This document shows positions 24,467 to 32,915 of a DNA stretch of 64,000 nt, in pieces. The DNA is from CAZICM01 sp964537685. GTDB taxonomy: Bacteria > Myxococcota_A > Polyangia > Polyangiales > Polyangiaceae. Position numbers and translations under genes: made by a program. The stretch's first letter is position 1; every line of letters begins with the position of its first letter. Location of the stretch: assembly GCA_964537685.1 (NCBI GenBank), contig CAZICM010000025.1, forward strand, positions 71,768 to 135,767, in the 5' to 3' direction. The notes under the pieces were generated by a model. That model saw only the letters and a list, made by a program, of their open reading frames with translations. It ran no database searches and was not told the origin of the DNA.

Positions 24467-25843
24467 TTAAACAGCCGCTTTTTGGGCCAAAAAGTCGATT
24501 AAATCGATTTTTGAGATAACGCCGATGACCTGTTCGCGTTCGGTGACGATGGCAATTTTGGCGTCGTTGAGCACGCCTTTGAGCAGTTCGACTTTGGTGG
24601 CGGGTGTGACCGTGGCGTAATCGCTTTCGACCAAATCGGCGACGGGCGAGTTGAGGGTGCCGCTGCCTGAGACCAAATGCCTTAAAAGATCGACCTCGTG
24701 AACCATGCCCCAAAGCCTTCCGTTCTCGAGGACGGGCACTTGGCTGATGCCATGGCGCTTTAAGAGTTCGATGACTTCGCCGACTTTGCTGTCGGAGCTT
24801 GTGGTGACGACGGCGCCCGTGGGTTTGTGGGCCAAGAGATCGCGTACGGTGCCCAAGCCTTTTTCCTCTTCCAAAAAGCCGTTATCGCGCATCCAGTCGT
24901 CGTTGAAAATTTTGGAAATGTACTTCGACGCACCGTCGGGCATGAGCACGAGGATGTTTTCTTTTTTGCCGGAGGCTCTTGCGTATTTCATCGCGCCTGC
25001 GACGGCCGCTCCGCCCGAGCCGCCTACGAACAAGCCTTCCAAACGCACGAGATCGCGCGTCATCAAGAAGCATTCTTTGTCGTCCACGCGGATAACATCG
25101 TCCAAAATCTTAAGGTTCATCGTGCTGGGGAAAAAGTCTTCGCCGATGCCTTCGACCTTGTAAGAGAAGGGTTTGGTGACGCGCTGGGTCTTGATGTAGT
25201 CGTAGTACAGCGAGCCCACGGGATCGACGCCGATGATTTTGATGTCGGGCTTGCGCTGGCGAAGGAATTTGCCGATGCCGGAGAGGGTGCCGCCGGTGCC
25301 CATACCCGCGACGAACACATCGATTTCGCTGCCGCACTGTTCCCAAATTTCGGGGCCTGTCGAGAGGAAGTGGGCATTGGGATTGGAGGGGTTGTGATAT
25401 TGGTTTGCGTAGAAACAATTCGGTGTTTCTTCGGCGATTCGCTTGGCGACTTGGTAGTAGCTGCGGGGATCTTCGGGTTCGACGGCGGTGGGGCAGATGA
25501 CGACGCGGGCGCCGTAGGCACGCAGGGTTGAGACTTTTTCCTGCGACATTTTATCGGGCATGACGAAGACGCATTTGTAGCCCTTGATGGCGGCGACCAT
25601 GGCGAGGGCGGCGCCTGTATTGCCGCTTGTGGCCTCGACGATTGTGCCGCCTGGTTTGAGGCCCGCGGCTTCGGCATCGCGGATCATATTGAGGGCGACG
25701 CGGTCTTTATGACTGCCGCCTGGATTGAGGTATTCGCATTTCACATAGACATCGGCTTCGACGCCTTCGGTGACGCGGTTGAGTTTGACAATGGGCGTAT
25801 GGCCGACGGCCTTGGTGATATCGCTGAGCGCGCCTCGCATCAT
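24467..25843 (-). CDS. Cystathionine beta-synthase-like PLP enzyme with CBS-domain pair
   Basis: A 458-residue fold-type II PLP enzyme. The Schiff-base Lys46 lies in NPGGSHKDR, the phosphate-cleft/substrate loop TSGNTG is at 72-77, and GMGTGGTLSGIG binds the PLP phosphate. Residues ~340-458 form two CBS domains (VGEVIELLKRHGISQVPVLE and a second copy ending VIGVISKIDLIDFLAQ), which may bind SAM or adenosyl ligands. It lacks the haem-binding N-terminus of animal enzymes. Alternative roles are cysteine synthase or formation of another beta-substituted amino acid for the carrier protein next door. ATG 25840 is an alternative start. Confidence 0.88.
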   Translation of the reverse strand: MMRGALSDITKAVGHTPIVKLNRVTEGVEADVYVKCEYLNPGGSHKDRVALNMIRDAEAAGLKPGGTIVEATSGNTGAALAMVAAIKGYKCVFVMPDKMSQEKVSTLRAYGARVVICPTAVEPEDPRSYYQVAKRIAEETPNCFYANQYHNPSNPNAHFLSTGPEIWEQCGSEIDVFVAGMGTGGTLSGIGKFLRQRKPDIKIIGVDPVGSLYYDYIKTQRVTKPFSYKVEGIGEDFFPSTMNLKILDDVIRVDDKECFLMTRDLVRLEGLFVGGSGGAAVAGAMKYARASGKKENILVLMPDGASKYISKIFNDDWMRDNGFLEEEKGLGTVRDLLAHKPTGAVVTTSSDSKVGEVIELLKRHGISQVPVLENGRLWGMVHEVDLLRHLVSGSGTLNSPVADLVESDYATVTPATKVELLKGVLNDAKIAIVTEREQVIGVISKIDLIDFLAQKAAV

Positions 25844-25850
25844 GGCGGGC

Positions 25851-25879
25851 TTTGTAGCCTGATTTTTAGGGCGTGAGAA
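25851..25879 (-). promoter_or_regulatory. Candidate promoter of the CBS/carrier/adenylation operon
   Basis: TTCTCA (25874-25879), 17 bases, TACAAA (25851-25856), then 7 bases to ATG 25843. There is no room for a ribosome-binding site. Confidence 0.35.
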
Positions 25880-25920
25880 AGCTTTATTTTTAGGTGAATT
25901 CGAAGCGGAAAAAGCCTGAT

Positions 25921-26982
25921 CTAAACGGGTTTTTTCGAAGGCTGGGCAGGTTCTTTGGGATTGGCTTCGAGGGTGCGGATGCGTTCGAGCAGGGCCTGCA
26001 TTTGCTGTTCTTGAGCGCGTAGTTTTTGTTCTGCCAGGGTGCGGGCATGTTCTTCATCGCGCAGCTTTTGTTCTGCGTGAACGCGAGCTTGTTCTTCATC
26101 GCGCAGCCTTTGTTCTGCCAGGGTGCGGGCATGTTCTTCATCGCGCAGCTTTTGTTCTGCCACGGTTCGCGCGCGCATCTCTTCGCGATGCGAATCTTCC
26201 CACTGATGATGGAGCTCCTGCTGCGTGGGCACCCAAATCTTGCCTTCGCGATCGCGCGTGAGCCTCAGGTATTTCCAGCCGTTTCTATCGGTGACGACCA
26301 CACCAAAACCGATGGACTCGCACCACACCGGACCGACTTCGCTCTGCTCCACGAATTTCAGATGTCCGCTTGCATCACGCCTGTAGACTTGCAGAGGCAC
26401 ACGGCCTGATTTTTTTCGGCGGCGCTCGCTCATCACGTACACTTCGGGATCGAAAATCACAAGCTCTTGCACACCCAATTGATCGTATTTAGCCGGGTTA
26501 TCTTGATAATCTTTGCGGAAGGTGGTCGAGACGACTTCCACGGCCCATTTGGGCGGTGCAAACCCAGGTTTCCATGTGGGGATGCTGCGCACCATGGGAT
26601 TGATGGGCGGGGTATCGGAGAGGTGCACATCGGGTGAAACGCGCACGAGAGGATGTTCTTCGACCCAAGCAAAAAAGATATCGCGGCCCATGCATAGAGG
26701 GTCGAGATTGCGCTCTTCGCACACGGTAATCAGCACCTGGCGAAGCATATCGGCGATTTGATCTTCGGCGGGGCCGGCGCCCATATCTTCTTCGTCGGTG
26801 AGATACCATTTCTTCCAATCAAATTGGGGGGGAATTTTTTGAGATGTTTGAGACGTGGGAGGCGGTGTGGGCGAAGGTTCGGGGAACTCCGTGGCGGGCT
26901 CGGAATGAGGATAGGTTTTGGCGAGCGCGGGGCTTGATTTTGCGCGCGGTTTGAGCGTTGCGGGGGCTACGCGGGCGGACAT
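25921..26982 (-). CDS. Uma2-family (DUF820) PD-(D/E)XK-fold protein with repeat coiled-coil tail
   Basis: A 353-residue protein. Residues ~50-230 resemble Uma2/DUF820 restriction-like folds: VSPDVHLSD supplies an acidic strand, and WAVEVVSTTFRKDYQDN has the E-V-x-S...K-D pattern, with KYDQLGVQELVIFDPE as the following strand. The C-terminal ~100 residues are a charged coiled coil made of four near-identical 14-residue units (AEQKLRDEEHAR type). ATG 26982 is preferred over 27042 because TACACT lies 9 bases upstream as a possible -10. Biological role unknown; the family is abundant in cyanobacteria and some Myxococcota. Confidence 0.75.
   Translation of the reverse strand: MSARVAPATLKPRAKSSPALAKTYPHSEPATEFPEPSPTPPPTSQTSQKIPPQFDWKKWYLTDEEDMGAGPAEDQIADMLRQVLITVCEERNLDPLCMGRDIFFAWVEEHPLVRVSPDVHLSDTPPINPMVRSIPTWKPGFAPPKWAVEVVSTTFRKDYQDNPAKYDQLGVQELVIFDPEVYVMSERRRKKSGRVPLQVYRRDASGHLKFVEQSEVGPVWCESIGFGVVVTDRNGWKYLRLTRDREGKIWVPTQQELHHQWEDSHREEMRARTVAEQKLRDEEHARTLAEQRLRDEEQARVHAEQKLRDEEHARTLAEQKLRAQEQQMQALLERIRTLEANPKEPAQPSKKPV
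26020..26187 (-). repeat. Four 42 bp in-frame tandem repeats
   Basis: DNA repeats of 42 bases encode the four 14-residue coiled-coil units of the Uma2-family protein. The units are highly similar at DNA level (GCAGAACAAAAGCTGCGCGA type on the minus strand), so copy number could vary by slippage. Confidence 0.7.
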
Positions 26983-27049
26983 GATGCGCGGAGTGTAGCG
27001 GGTATGCGAAGGTGGTGGAAGGGGATTGTGTATGGGTGGCAAAGGCTGT

Positions 27050-27259
27050 TCAGCGCATCATAAATCGCCATTCTTCTCGCGCTTCATCGAACAGGTAATC
27101 GTGGCGCATCACCTCAACAAGCCGTGATTTACCCATTGAATCGAATTGCCTCTCGCAAATCACAGAAGGGACATTCACAAGAGAGAATTCCTTCGCCGCT
27201 TCCAGCGTGTCAAAGCCCCGCAGCCGTTCGGCGAATACAATGTAGGGATACAGTTTCAT
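27050..27259 (-). CDS. Small partner protein of the nucleotidyltransferase
   Basis: A 69-residue basic/acidic protein (MKLYPYIVFAERLRGF to a C-terminal EEWRFMMR). Its start overlaps the stop of the nucleotidyltransferase gene by four bases (ATGA). No domain recognised. Such a fixed small partner is what a toxin-antitoxin arrangement would look like, but which of the two would be toxic is not evident. Confidence 0.5.
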   Translation of the reverse strand: MKLYPYIVFAERLRGFDTLEAAKEFSLVNVPSVICERQFDSMGKSRLVEVMRHDYLFDEAREEWRFMMR

Positions 27260-27906
27260 AAGCCAATTCGTTCCAATTGTGTCAAAAACCGATCGATTTC
27301 TTGGACTTCTTCCGGGCTTGGCTCGCGCCCAAGCGTTTGTTCAAACAATTCTTTTGCCCAGCCTGCGCGAAGCGATTGCCGCGCGTGGTTTGCGCCTGCG
27401 GCAATGCTGCGTTCAATATCATCTTCGTGAGCTGTCCTCTCCACGGCCTTTGTATCGAGGCCGAGCTTTGACAGAAGCATGAGATCGACGAGGTCTTGAT
27501 CTCGCATTGCGGCAAGTTTTAACACAGCGAGGTCATTTCGGCCGGCGAGGATTAAGGTTTGAGATCCGCATGAATACGCAATCGGCGGCTCGCGAAGGCT
27601 AATCGCTTCAAACGTGCGGGGATGGACAATTGGATGTTGAGCAATATCAATCAAGATGCGCTGTGCGCCGGGGTGAACCGCCCGAAACCAGCCGCCGGAC
27701 TTCCCAATACGAAAGCCATCTCGTTCCAGCCTTTGCAGCAACTGTCCACGGGCTTCATCGGACATCGGAACAATGTCGAGATCATTGGTTGTCCGCGCCG
27801 AGTCACCTGTAAGCAATTGGACGGCAACACCTCCAATAATTCGAAGGTCGTCACCCGTGTGCGCTCCCTCAAATAACTCCCGCGCGGTGTCCAATGGCGA
27901 TTCCAT
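27256..27906 (-). CDS. Nucleotidyltransferase-fold protein (AbiEii/MNT-like)
   Basis: A 216-residue protein with the minimal nucleotidyltransferase pattern IIGGVAVQLL followed by ARTTNDLDIV, giving the GG and D-x-D metal motif. Further down comes RILIDIAQHP as the third acidic strand, and a helical C-terminus. This architecture is shared with AbiEii-type toxins and with sugar or tRNA nucleotidyltransferases of unknown role. It forms an overlapping pair with the 69-residue gene. A second unrelated pair of the same kind lies at 51825-52602. Confidence 0.7.
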   Translation of the reverse strand: MESPLDTARELFEGAHTGDDLRIIGGVAVQLLTGDSARTTNDLDIVPMSDEARGQLLQRLERDGFRIGKSGGWFRAVHPGAQRILIDIAQHPIVHPRTFEAISLREPPIAYSCGSQTLILAGRNDLAVLKLAAMRDQDLVDLMLLSKLGLDTKAVERTAHEDDIERSIAAGANHARQSLRAGWAKELFEQTLGREPSPEEVQEIDRFLTQLERIGL

Positions 27907-28022
27907 GACGCTGACCCATTCAACGAGAGCTTTTAGGACCCGTCTACTAAAAAATACCTCTGATCATCAAAAACCCATGATGCCTCTTGCCTTTCCCGCC
28001 CATATCCATTAGCCACGCCCTT

Positions 28023-28472
28023 ATGCTCAAACCTCGTCTTGTCTTGCTCGCCGCTTTCTTTTCAATCGCCGCGCCCGCTTCGTCCGCAATGGCCGATATC
28101 CCGCCTGCCGATGTCGAAGCGTGCTTCGGGAAAAAACCGGGCGATGCCTGCTCAGGACGAGGCGTCGATTCAGGGCAATGCGCTCAGGCCACCTGCACCA
28201 CCGTGCGCCCAGGACCCAATGGTATCCAGGAATATCATTCGGATTGTGTGAAATGCATTCCAGCCGCCCAGCCCCCGCCCGCCAAAACCGATGAGCCGCC
28301 GTCTTCGCCCCCGCCCGCGCCTCAAAAGGTCGCTCCAGGGCCTACCAATAAAAGCAGCGGCTGTTCGGTCGATTCGCTCGGCGCCCAATCATGGGCAGGA
28401 GCTGGGTTTGCCCTGGGATTGCTCGGGCTTTTCGGCTGGCTTAGGCGGAAAGTAAAGCCAAATGCAAATTAA
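28023..28472 (+). CDS. Secreted Cys-rich protein with C-terminal membrane anchor (type 1)
   Basis: A 149-residue protein. The signal peptide MLKPRLVLLAAFFSIAAP is followed by a mature Cys-rich part with the pattern ACFGKKPGDACS...GQCAQATC...CVKCIP (six or more Cys), then a Pro-rich linker. The C-terminus has GCSVDS, a hydrophobic helix and the basic stop LRRKVKPN, an arrangement like MYXO-CTERM sorting tails. ATG 28023 is preferred to 27987 because it begins the signal peptide. It is a structural paralogue of 33883-34290. Its stop overlaps the convergent gene by four bases. Confidence 0.7.
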   Translation: MLKPRLVLLAAFFSIAAPASSAMADIPPADVEACFGKKPGDACSGRGVDSGQCAQATCTTVRPGPNGIQEYHSDCVKCIPAAQPPPAKTDEPPSSPPPAPQKVAPGPTNKSSGCSVDSLGAQSWAGAGFALGLLGLFGWLRRKVKPNAN

Positions 28473-30544
28473 TTGCCCCGGCCGGGATAGGGCCGAGCCT
28501 GCTTGATGTATAAAGTCGGGGGCTTGGTCGGGTCGGCATCGTTGTCAAACTTAAACTCGATATCCATCGCATACCAGCCTGTATTGCCCGCGGCAGGGCC
28601 ATAAGCCGGCGAAAAACGCTTGTGAATCGCATCCATGGCGACGCCCAAATCGTGGACTTGAGAGGCGTTTAGCACCGTCGTTCCCGCGGGAACCAAACTT
28701 GAATGCTCTAAATAGGTGATGGGCTGGTTGGGCTCGCTAAAGAAGTATAAAAATTGATCGCTCGTTACCCCGGGCGGAGGTGCAACGACTTCCACATCGC
28801 CCCCATATTGAACGTTGACATAAAACGCAGGATCGACGCCCGCTTCATCAAAGGGATTTGCTGTCACGGCTACGCCATTGGCCTCTTCATTCGGGAAATT
28901 CCAGTGAACGAGCAAGGCCATGCCCACGGATTTATGATCGACGCTGTAATAGGTCCGCTCTTCAAAGGTCCTAAATAACCAAGTGCTCGCATAGGTCTCC
29001 CGAATGGCGTTAAGCACATCGGGCCAATTGGTTGGATCGCCCGAATGCGATTCATAGCAGCCCGCGCAGGGAAAACCTTCGAGATCTTCGCTGTTGGTGC
29101 TGGTGCGGAAGCGCATTTTGTGGGTGCCGCCGTAATCCGCCGTAATCTTCGCCTGAAGCGCCGTTTGAAAGGCCATATCCAAAGGAGCCGTCAGCATCGC
29201 CGTGCGCAGTTCCAAAAGCTTTTTATCGCGTTCAGCCGCGCTGGCCTGGAAGGTCGGATCGGCCAAAAAGGCGTCAATCTGATCGTAAAAGCCGTTTTGC
29301 TTCATGAATTGATCGTAGTAAAAAACCGGAATCGCAAAGGCTTTTTGAATCGGAACGCCGTCCGTCCGCGCTAAAATCGAATAATGCGCGGCTTTGCCTC
29401 CAAAGGCCAAAACCGCTTTTTTGATATTGTCCCTCAGTGTCTCTCCGGCGCCCGGTTCGGGGGTGACATTTTCGATGTCTGTCAGTTCTGTGACCGTTAA
29501 ATCCAGCGCCGGAAGCGTGACCGGCTCGGGCTTGTGGGCCTCCCAAAAGGCTTGCGCCTCCGTCAAGGTCACTTCTCGAATGCTCCAGTCAGATGCCCCC
29601 ACCGTGAGCTCCACCAGCTTTCCATCGAGGGCCAATAGCTCTGGATTGGTTAAGGCATTGCGCAGGCCCATATTCGGTGTCTTTCGATTCTGGGAGAGCA
29701 CATTCACATGCGAAAGCGGCGTTTGAAAGGTTTGGGTAATTAGCCCCTGCACCACGGAAATATCGTTGGGGGCTTCATCCAAAACCAATAAATCTTCATA
29801 AGATACATATTGCGTGGCCAAATCCGCCGCTTTCATGAAATGGAGCCGCCCAATCCCCACGCCCAGCGATAAAGGCTGATAATCGATCTCCGCATAAAGA
29901 TCGTCGGTGGTGATGATCTTTACATCCTCGGGGAGCTTCGCGGCTTCGACCGCAACCGCTTCCGAAGTCGGGTGAAAGTAAAGCCCCGGTCCAAAAAACG
30001 CGGCCTTCTTCACGGCTCGGTAAAGCAAGGTGATCATCTCGGCCGATGCCGTGTCATAGGGCGCAATTTCCAGGGCCCAGACTTTCGGGCCTTCATAATG
30101 TGTAACCGCGCCCAGAATAAAACGCCGATCGGGGGTATAATACTCGGTGGCATTGAATTGAGAAAGCTCGGGGACAAGTGGCAGCCCATTCATTCCAGAG
30201 AGATGTGTCGAGGCAAATTCGTAGTGAATTTTATACTTTACGCTGTTCTGGAAATAAAGCGCGTTTTCATCGAGCGTATCCAGCACGACCTTGACCGAGC
30301 GGGCTCCAGGTAGGCTGGTATTGATGGGCTCCGAGGCCAATGCCTCAAAGTCGGGGGTACATGGGATTTGTTGCACGTAGTCGGGGGATTGTCCGCTTGG
30401 AATTTGGCAAGTTCCCTCGACAATCGCGTTGGGATCGCCCGGCTGGGCCGGTGTCCCATTATCGCTGCAGCCCAGCGGAAAGCCCGCGCTCAGGGCCACA
30501 AATCCAAGGGAAAACAAAATGCGGGAATGGAGATGCTGGCTCAT
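28469..30544 (-). CDS. Lipoprotein with PEP/pyruvate-binding (PPDK N-terminal-like) domain
   Basis: A 691-residue protein. The signal peptide ends in lipobox FPLGC. The middle has TPLSHVNVLSQNRKTPNMGL, a phosphohistidine-domain-like block with a candidate His. The C-terminal ~300 residues resemble the ATP-grasp PEP/pyruvate-binding domain (GGKAAHYSIL, MRFRTSTNSEDLEGF, AMDIEFKFD). In PEP synthase these parts occur in the cytoplasm in the reverse order; here the protein should be outside the inner membrane, where ATP is scarce. The nucleotide residues are only partly kept, so a binding or structural role is possible. AAAGGA supports ATG 30544. Confidence 0.75.
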   Translation of the reverse strand: MSQHLHSRILFSLGFVALSAGFPLGCSDNGTPAQPGDPNAIVEGTCQIPSGQSPDYVQQIPCTPDFEALASEPINTSLPGARSVKVVLDTLDENALYFQNSVKYKIHYEFASTHLSGMNGLPLVPELSQFNATEYYTPDRRFILGAVTHYEGPKVWALEIAPYDTASAEMITLLYRAVKKAAFFGPGLYFHPTSEAVAVEAAKLPEDVKIITTDDLYAEIDYQPLSLGVGIGRLHFMKAADLATQYVSYEDLLVLDEAPNDISVVQGLITQTFQTPLSHVNVLSQNRKTPNMGLRNALTNPELLALDGKLVELTVGASDWSIREVTLTEAQAFWEAHKPEPVTLPALDLTVTELTDIENVTPEPGAGETLRDNIKKAVLAFGGKAAHYSILARTDGVPIQKAFAIPVFYYDQFMKQNGFYDQIDAFLADPTFQASAAERDKKLLELRTAMLTAPLDMAFQTALQAKITADYGGTHKMRFRTSTNSEDLEGFPCAGCYESHSGDPTNWPDVLNAIRETYASTWLFRTFEERTYYSVDHKSVGMALLVHWNFPNEEANGVAVTANPFDEAGVDPAFYVNVQYGGDVEVVAPPPGVTSDQFLYFFSEPNQPITYLEHSSLVPAGTTVLNASQVHDLGVAMDAIHKRFSPAYGPAAGNTGWYAMDIEFKFDNDADPTKPPTLYIKQARPYPGRGN

Positions 30545-30602
30545 GGCCATATCCTTTCAATGGCTAATGTGGGGGTAAGATTTTTTAAAAAAGGGGAGCG
30601 AA

Positions 30603-31562
30603 TTAGGGGGTCAGTGCAAAACAGTAGAAGCCGCCGTAGCCGCCCCCAGAGCCCACGGTATTTGAGTTGGGATCGGGCGGTCCCATTTCAATAAGGTTTA
30701 CACCGGGCGCGCAGCCCGACTCTGTGAGCGAGGACATCCAGTTGGCCATATTGCCTTCAATGCCTCCGCTGGAACCTCCGGGACCACCGTATCGAGGCCA
30801 GGAATGCCCCACGCGAGGTCTCCCTTCTACGGCCTTGTTGCCCGTGCCGCCCGTCCAGTCGAGACAAGTGGCGGTTTGGCTGTACAATTGTCCCAGTGCG
30901 TTGCTGCCCGTCAGCATATCGTGATTGTCCACTTCGGGCTGGTTGGGATCGGGCTGATGATTGGGAACGCCATCTTCATTGGGGAAATCATCCTTGATGA
31001 TCGGATCGATGCCCACGGGGCGATCATGAAGAACATCGGCCTTGGTCATCGCAAACACCCGGCCAAGGCGATCGTACCATGGCCCCTCGCCGATACGGTC
31101 GATGGCATTGACTTGCTTGCCATTTTCATCGGAAACCGCGCTCAAGAAAGCGCGCCATTGCTTGGAGGCCGCGCCGGGCATGCTCTTTTCCGCGATGGTC
31201 GCGCAAATCTTGTCCGCGCCCCGAAGGCCCGCGCCTGGACCCGTCTCGCCAAAGCGCAAATCGCCTCCAAATCCCTGCTGGCTGCCCGAAAGCTCTTGAA
31301 GCGCCTTCAAGCTCGTCACAAAAAAGCTGAAATTTTCGAGCTGGGGAGCGCTTCCGCCCGATCCGCCCGATCCATTGCCACTGCTGGACGCCGATCCGCC
31401 CCCGCTTCCGCTGGACGTCGTTCCCGATGTCGAGCCATTGGAGGTGTTGCCTGAGCTCAAATCCACGTCATTGTCGCTTCCTCCACCACAAGCCCCCAGG
31501 CCGGCCGCGGTGATAGAAATGGCGAATATTCCAAGAGCAATTGAGCGATATCCAGAATTCAT
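30603..31562 (-). CDS. DUF1554-type (collagen-endostatin-like) lipoprotein
   Basis: A 319-residue lipoprotein with lipobox GLGAC, then a Ser/Gly linker (~25-75). The C-terminal domain has FFVTSLKALQ, GLRGADKICATIAEKS and KQWRAFLSA, followed by a Cys in CLDWTGG and a terminal FYCFAL. This is the C-type-lectin/endostatin-like DUF1554 pattern common in Leptospira and Myxococcota surface proteins. Two disulfides are likely. AAAGGA supports ATG 31562 over the upstream TTG 31580. Part of a run of three minus-strand lipoprotein genes; probably a surface adhesin or binding protein. Confidence 0.78.
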   Translation of the reverse strand: MNSGYRSIALGIFAISITAAGLGACGGGSDNDVDLSSGNTSNGSTSGTTSSGSGGGSASSSGNGSGGSGGSAPQLENFSFFVTSLKALQELSGSQQGFGGDLRFGETGPGAGLRGADKICATIAEKSMPGAASKQWRAFLSAVSDENGKQVNAIDRIGEGPWYDRLGRVFAMTKADVLHDRPVGIDPIIKDDFPNEDGVPNHQPDPNQPEVDNHDMLTGSNALGQLYSQTATCLDWTGGTGNKAVEGRPRVGHSWPRYGGPGGSSGGIEGNMANWMSSLTESGCAPGVNLIEMGPPDPNSNTVGSGGGYGGFYCFALTP

Positions 31563-31608
31563 CAGCGATTTTCCTTTCAAGTTCTATCGTAAAGCGTTAT
31601 GAAACAAG

Positions 31609-32640
31609 TCATTTGCAGGTTAAATCGGGTTGGCAAGTCTGACCCATAGGACAGTCCATCGTGCCCGTACAGGAGACAAGCCCCGGAATATCAACCGCTT
31701 TCTCAATGTCTGAGGACACCACCAGATCGACCCGTCCAGGTGCGATGGTGACCGAACCCACGCTTTGCCGGGTAATCAGCACGGTGGGGAAGCCCGCGAT
31801 GCCTAAATTCAAGAGCTTGGTCACCAACGCCGCCGGCAATTCAAGCGAGCCCGTGTCCTCGGTATCGCATTCGATCAGTCCCTTGCTCCCACCATGATGG
31901 CTGATATCCACCTTCACATGAATCGTCGAAATGCCCGCCTTGCCCGGGGGTGTCCATGAGAGCATCACCGCCTTGTTGGGTTCTAGGGTAATGGTGCTGT
32001 TTAGCACTTCCAATTGAGCGATACCCTTGGATTCTACGGCGAAGGCACTATAAAATTCCCCCGCGGCTTCCATGCGGACGATATCGCCTTCGGCAAATCC
32101 TGGATATTTTAGGGCGGTATCGGCCGGAGGCTGATAATTGTTTGCCACGGGTTTCATGGTGAACTCCGATGCCCCTGCCGCTGTTTGAATGCCTTTAGCG
32201 GTCACGGTACCGGCACTGTGAGCCGTGGGATAGGGCTGGCAAGTATCGTCTTCCACGCAGACCGCGCTTCCACCACAAGGCGTATTGCAGAAGGGAACCC
32301 GGGGAGTCAGCAAGCGGCATGCCCCCTCCTTTGAATCTTCCTCCCAAATCAACGACGCAGGCGAGGGGCCATCGTAGATTTTACCGAGCACAGCGGTGAG
32401 GCCGGGCGTTCCTGGATTCCCATTGGCGGGTGGAACGGGCGCCACCAGCCGGACTTGAAAGGTTCCGGCCAGCACATTGGGATCGCCCGCATCCTGTTGA
32501 TTTCCCCCGCTGCTCGATGAGGAGGACGAGGAAGACGAGCCATCCGTTTCGGACGGCGAGGAACAGGAAACGACGGCCAATGGGCTCGCCGCGGCCAAGG
32601 CGCCGAGCAAACATCCAATCATGGCTCGCTGTAATGACAT
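31609..32640 (-). CDS. Lipoprotein of unknown function
   Basis: A 343-residue protein with a signal peptide ending VVSC, a poly-Ser linker and a beta-rich mature part. One Cys-rich stretch (RVPFCNTPCGGSAVCVEDDTCQP) resembles short EGF-like or Dickkopf-like inserts, and the C-terminus ends with a similar CTGTMDCPMGQTCQPDLTCK element. AAGGTGAAG supports ATG 32640 rather than 32685. No enzyme motif is visible; a surface structural role is the simplest guess. Confidence 0.7.
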   Translation of the reverse strand: MSLQRAMIGCLLGALAAASPLAVVSCSSPSETDGSSSSSSSSSSGGNQQDAGDPNVLAGTFQVRLVAPVPPANGNPGTPGLTAVLGKIYDGPSPASLIWEEDSKEGACRLLTPRVPFCNTPCGGSAVCVEDDTCQPYPTAHSAGTVTAKGIQTAAGASEFTMKPVANNYQPPADTALKYPGFAEGDIVRMEAAGEFYSAFAVESKGIAQLEVLNSTITLEPNKAVMLSWTPPGKAGISTIHVKVDISHHGGSKGLIECDTEDTGSLELPAALVTKLLNLGIAGFPTVLITRQSVGSVTIAPGRVDLVVSSDIEKAVDIPGLVSCTGTMDCPMGQTCQPDLTCK

Positions 32641-32875
32641 AGGGACTTCACCTTTCGTTGAGGGCACCGCAAGGGCTCTCGGCATTTTTTCACATCAGCC
32701 GAGATGCAATTTCTGCCATACAGCTTGGAACAGTGCTGCGAATTTCGCATGCATGCCATTCAAAGCCGAATAGGCACAGGTCATTTTGCATCCCATCTCA
32801 GCTTCGAACGAAAGTCAAGCAGGATTTAGGCCACAAACACCTTCCCGCGTTTTTTGTCCCGGGCCGCTTTTCCTA

Positions 32876-32905
32876 TTGACATGCCCGCGCCCGCCCCCGT
32901 ACACA
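32876..32905 (+). promoter_or_regulatory. Candidate promoter of the polynucleotide kinase-phosphatase gene
   Basis: TTGACA (32876-32881), 18 bases of GC-rich spacer, TACACA (32900-32905) and then 10 bases to ATG 32916. The implied leader is about 4 bases. Confidence 0.45.
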
Positions 32906-32915
32906 ATAAAGCTCT

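Noticed and set aside
24467..25843. Simple cysteine synthase (CysK) for sulfur assimilation
   Set aside because: The C-terminal CBS-domain pair and fusion into a carrier/adenylation operon fit a CBS-type or specialised enzyme better, although substrate is open.
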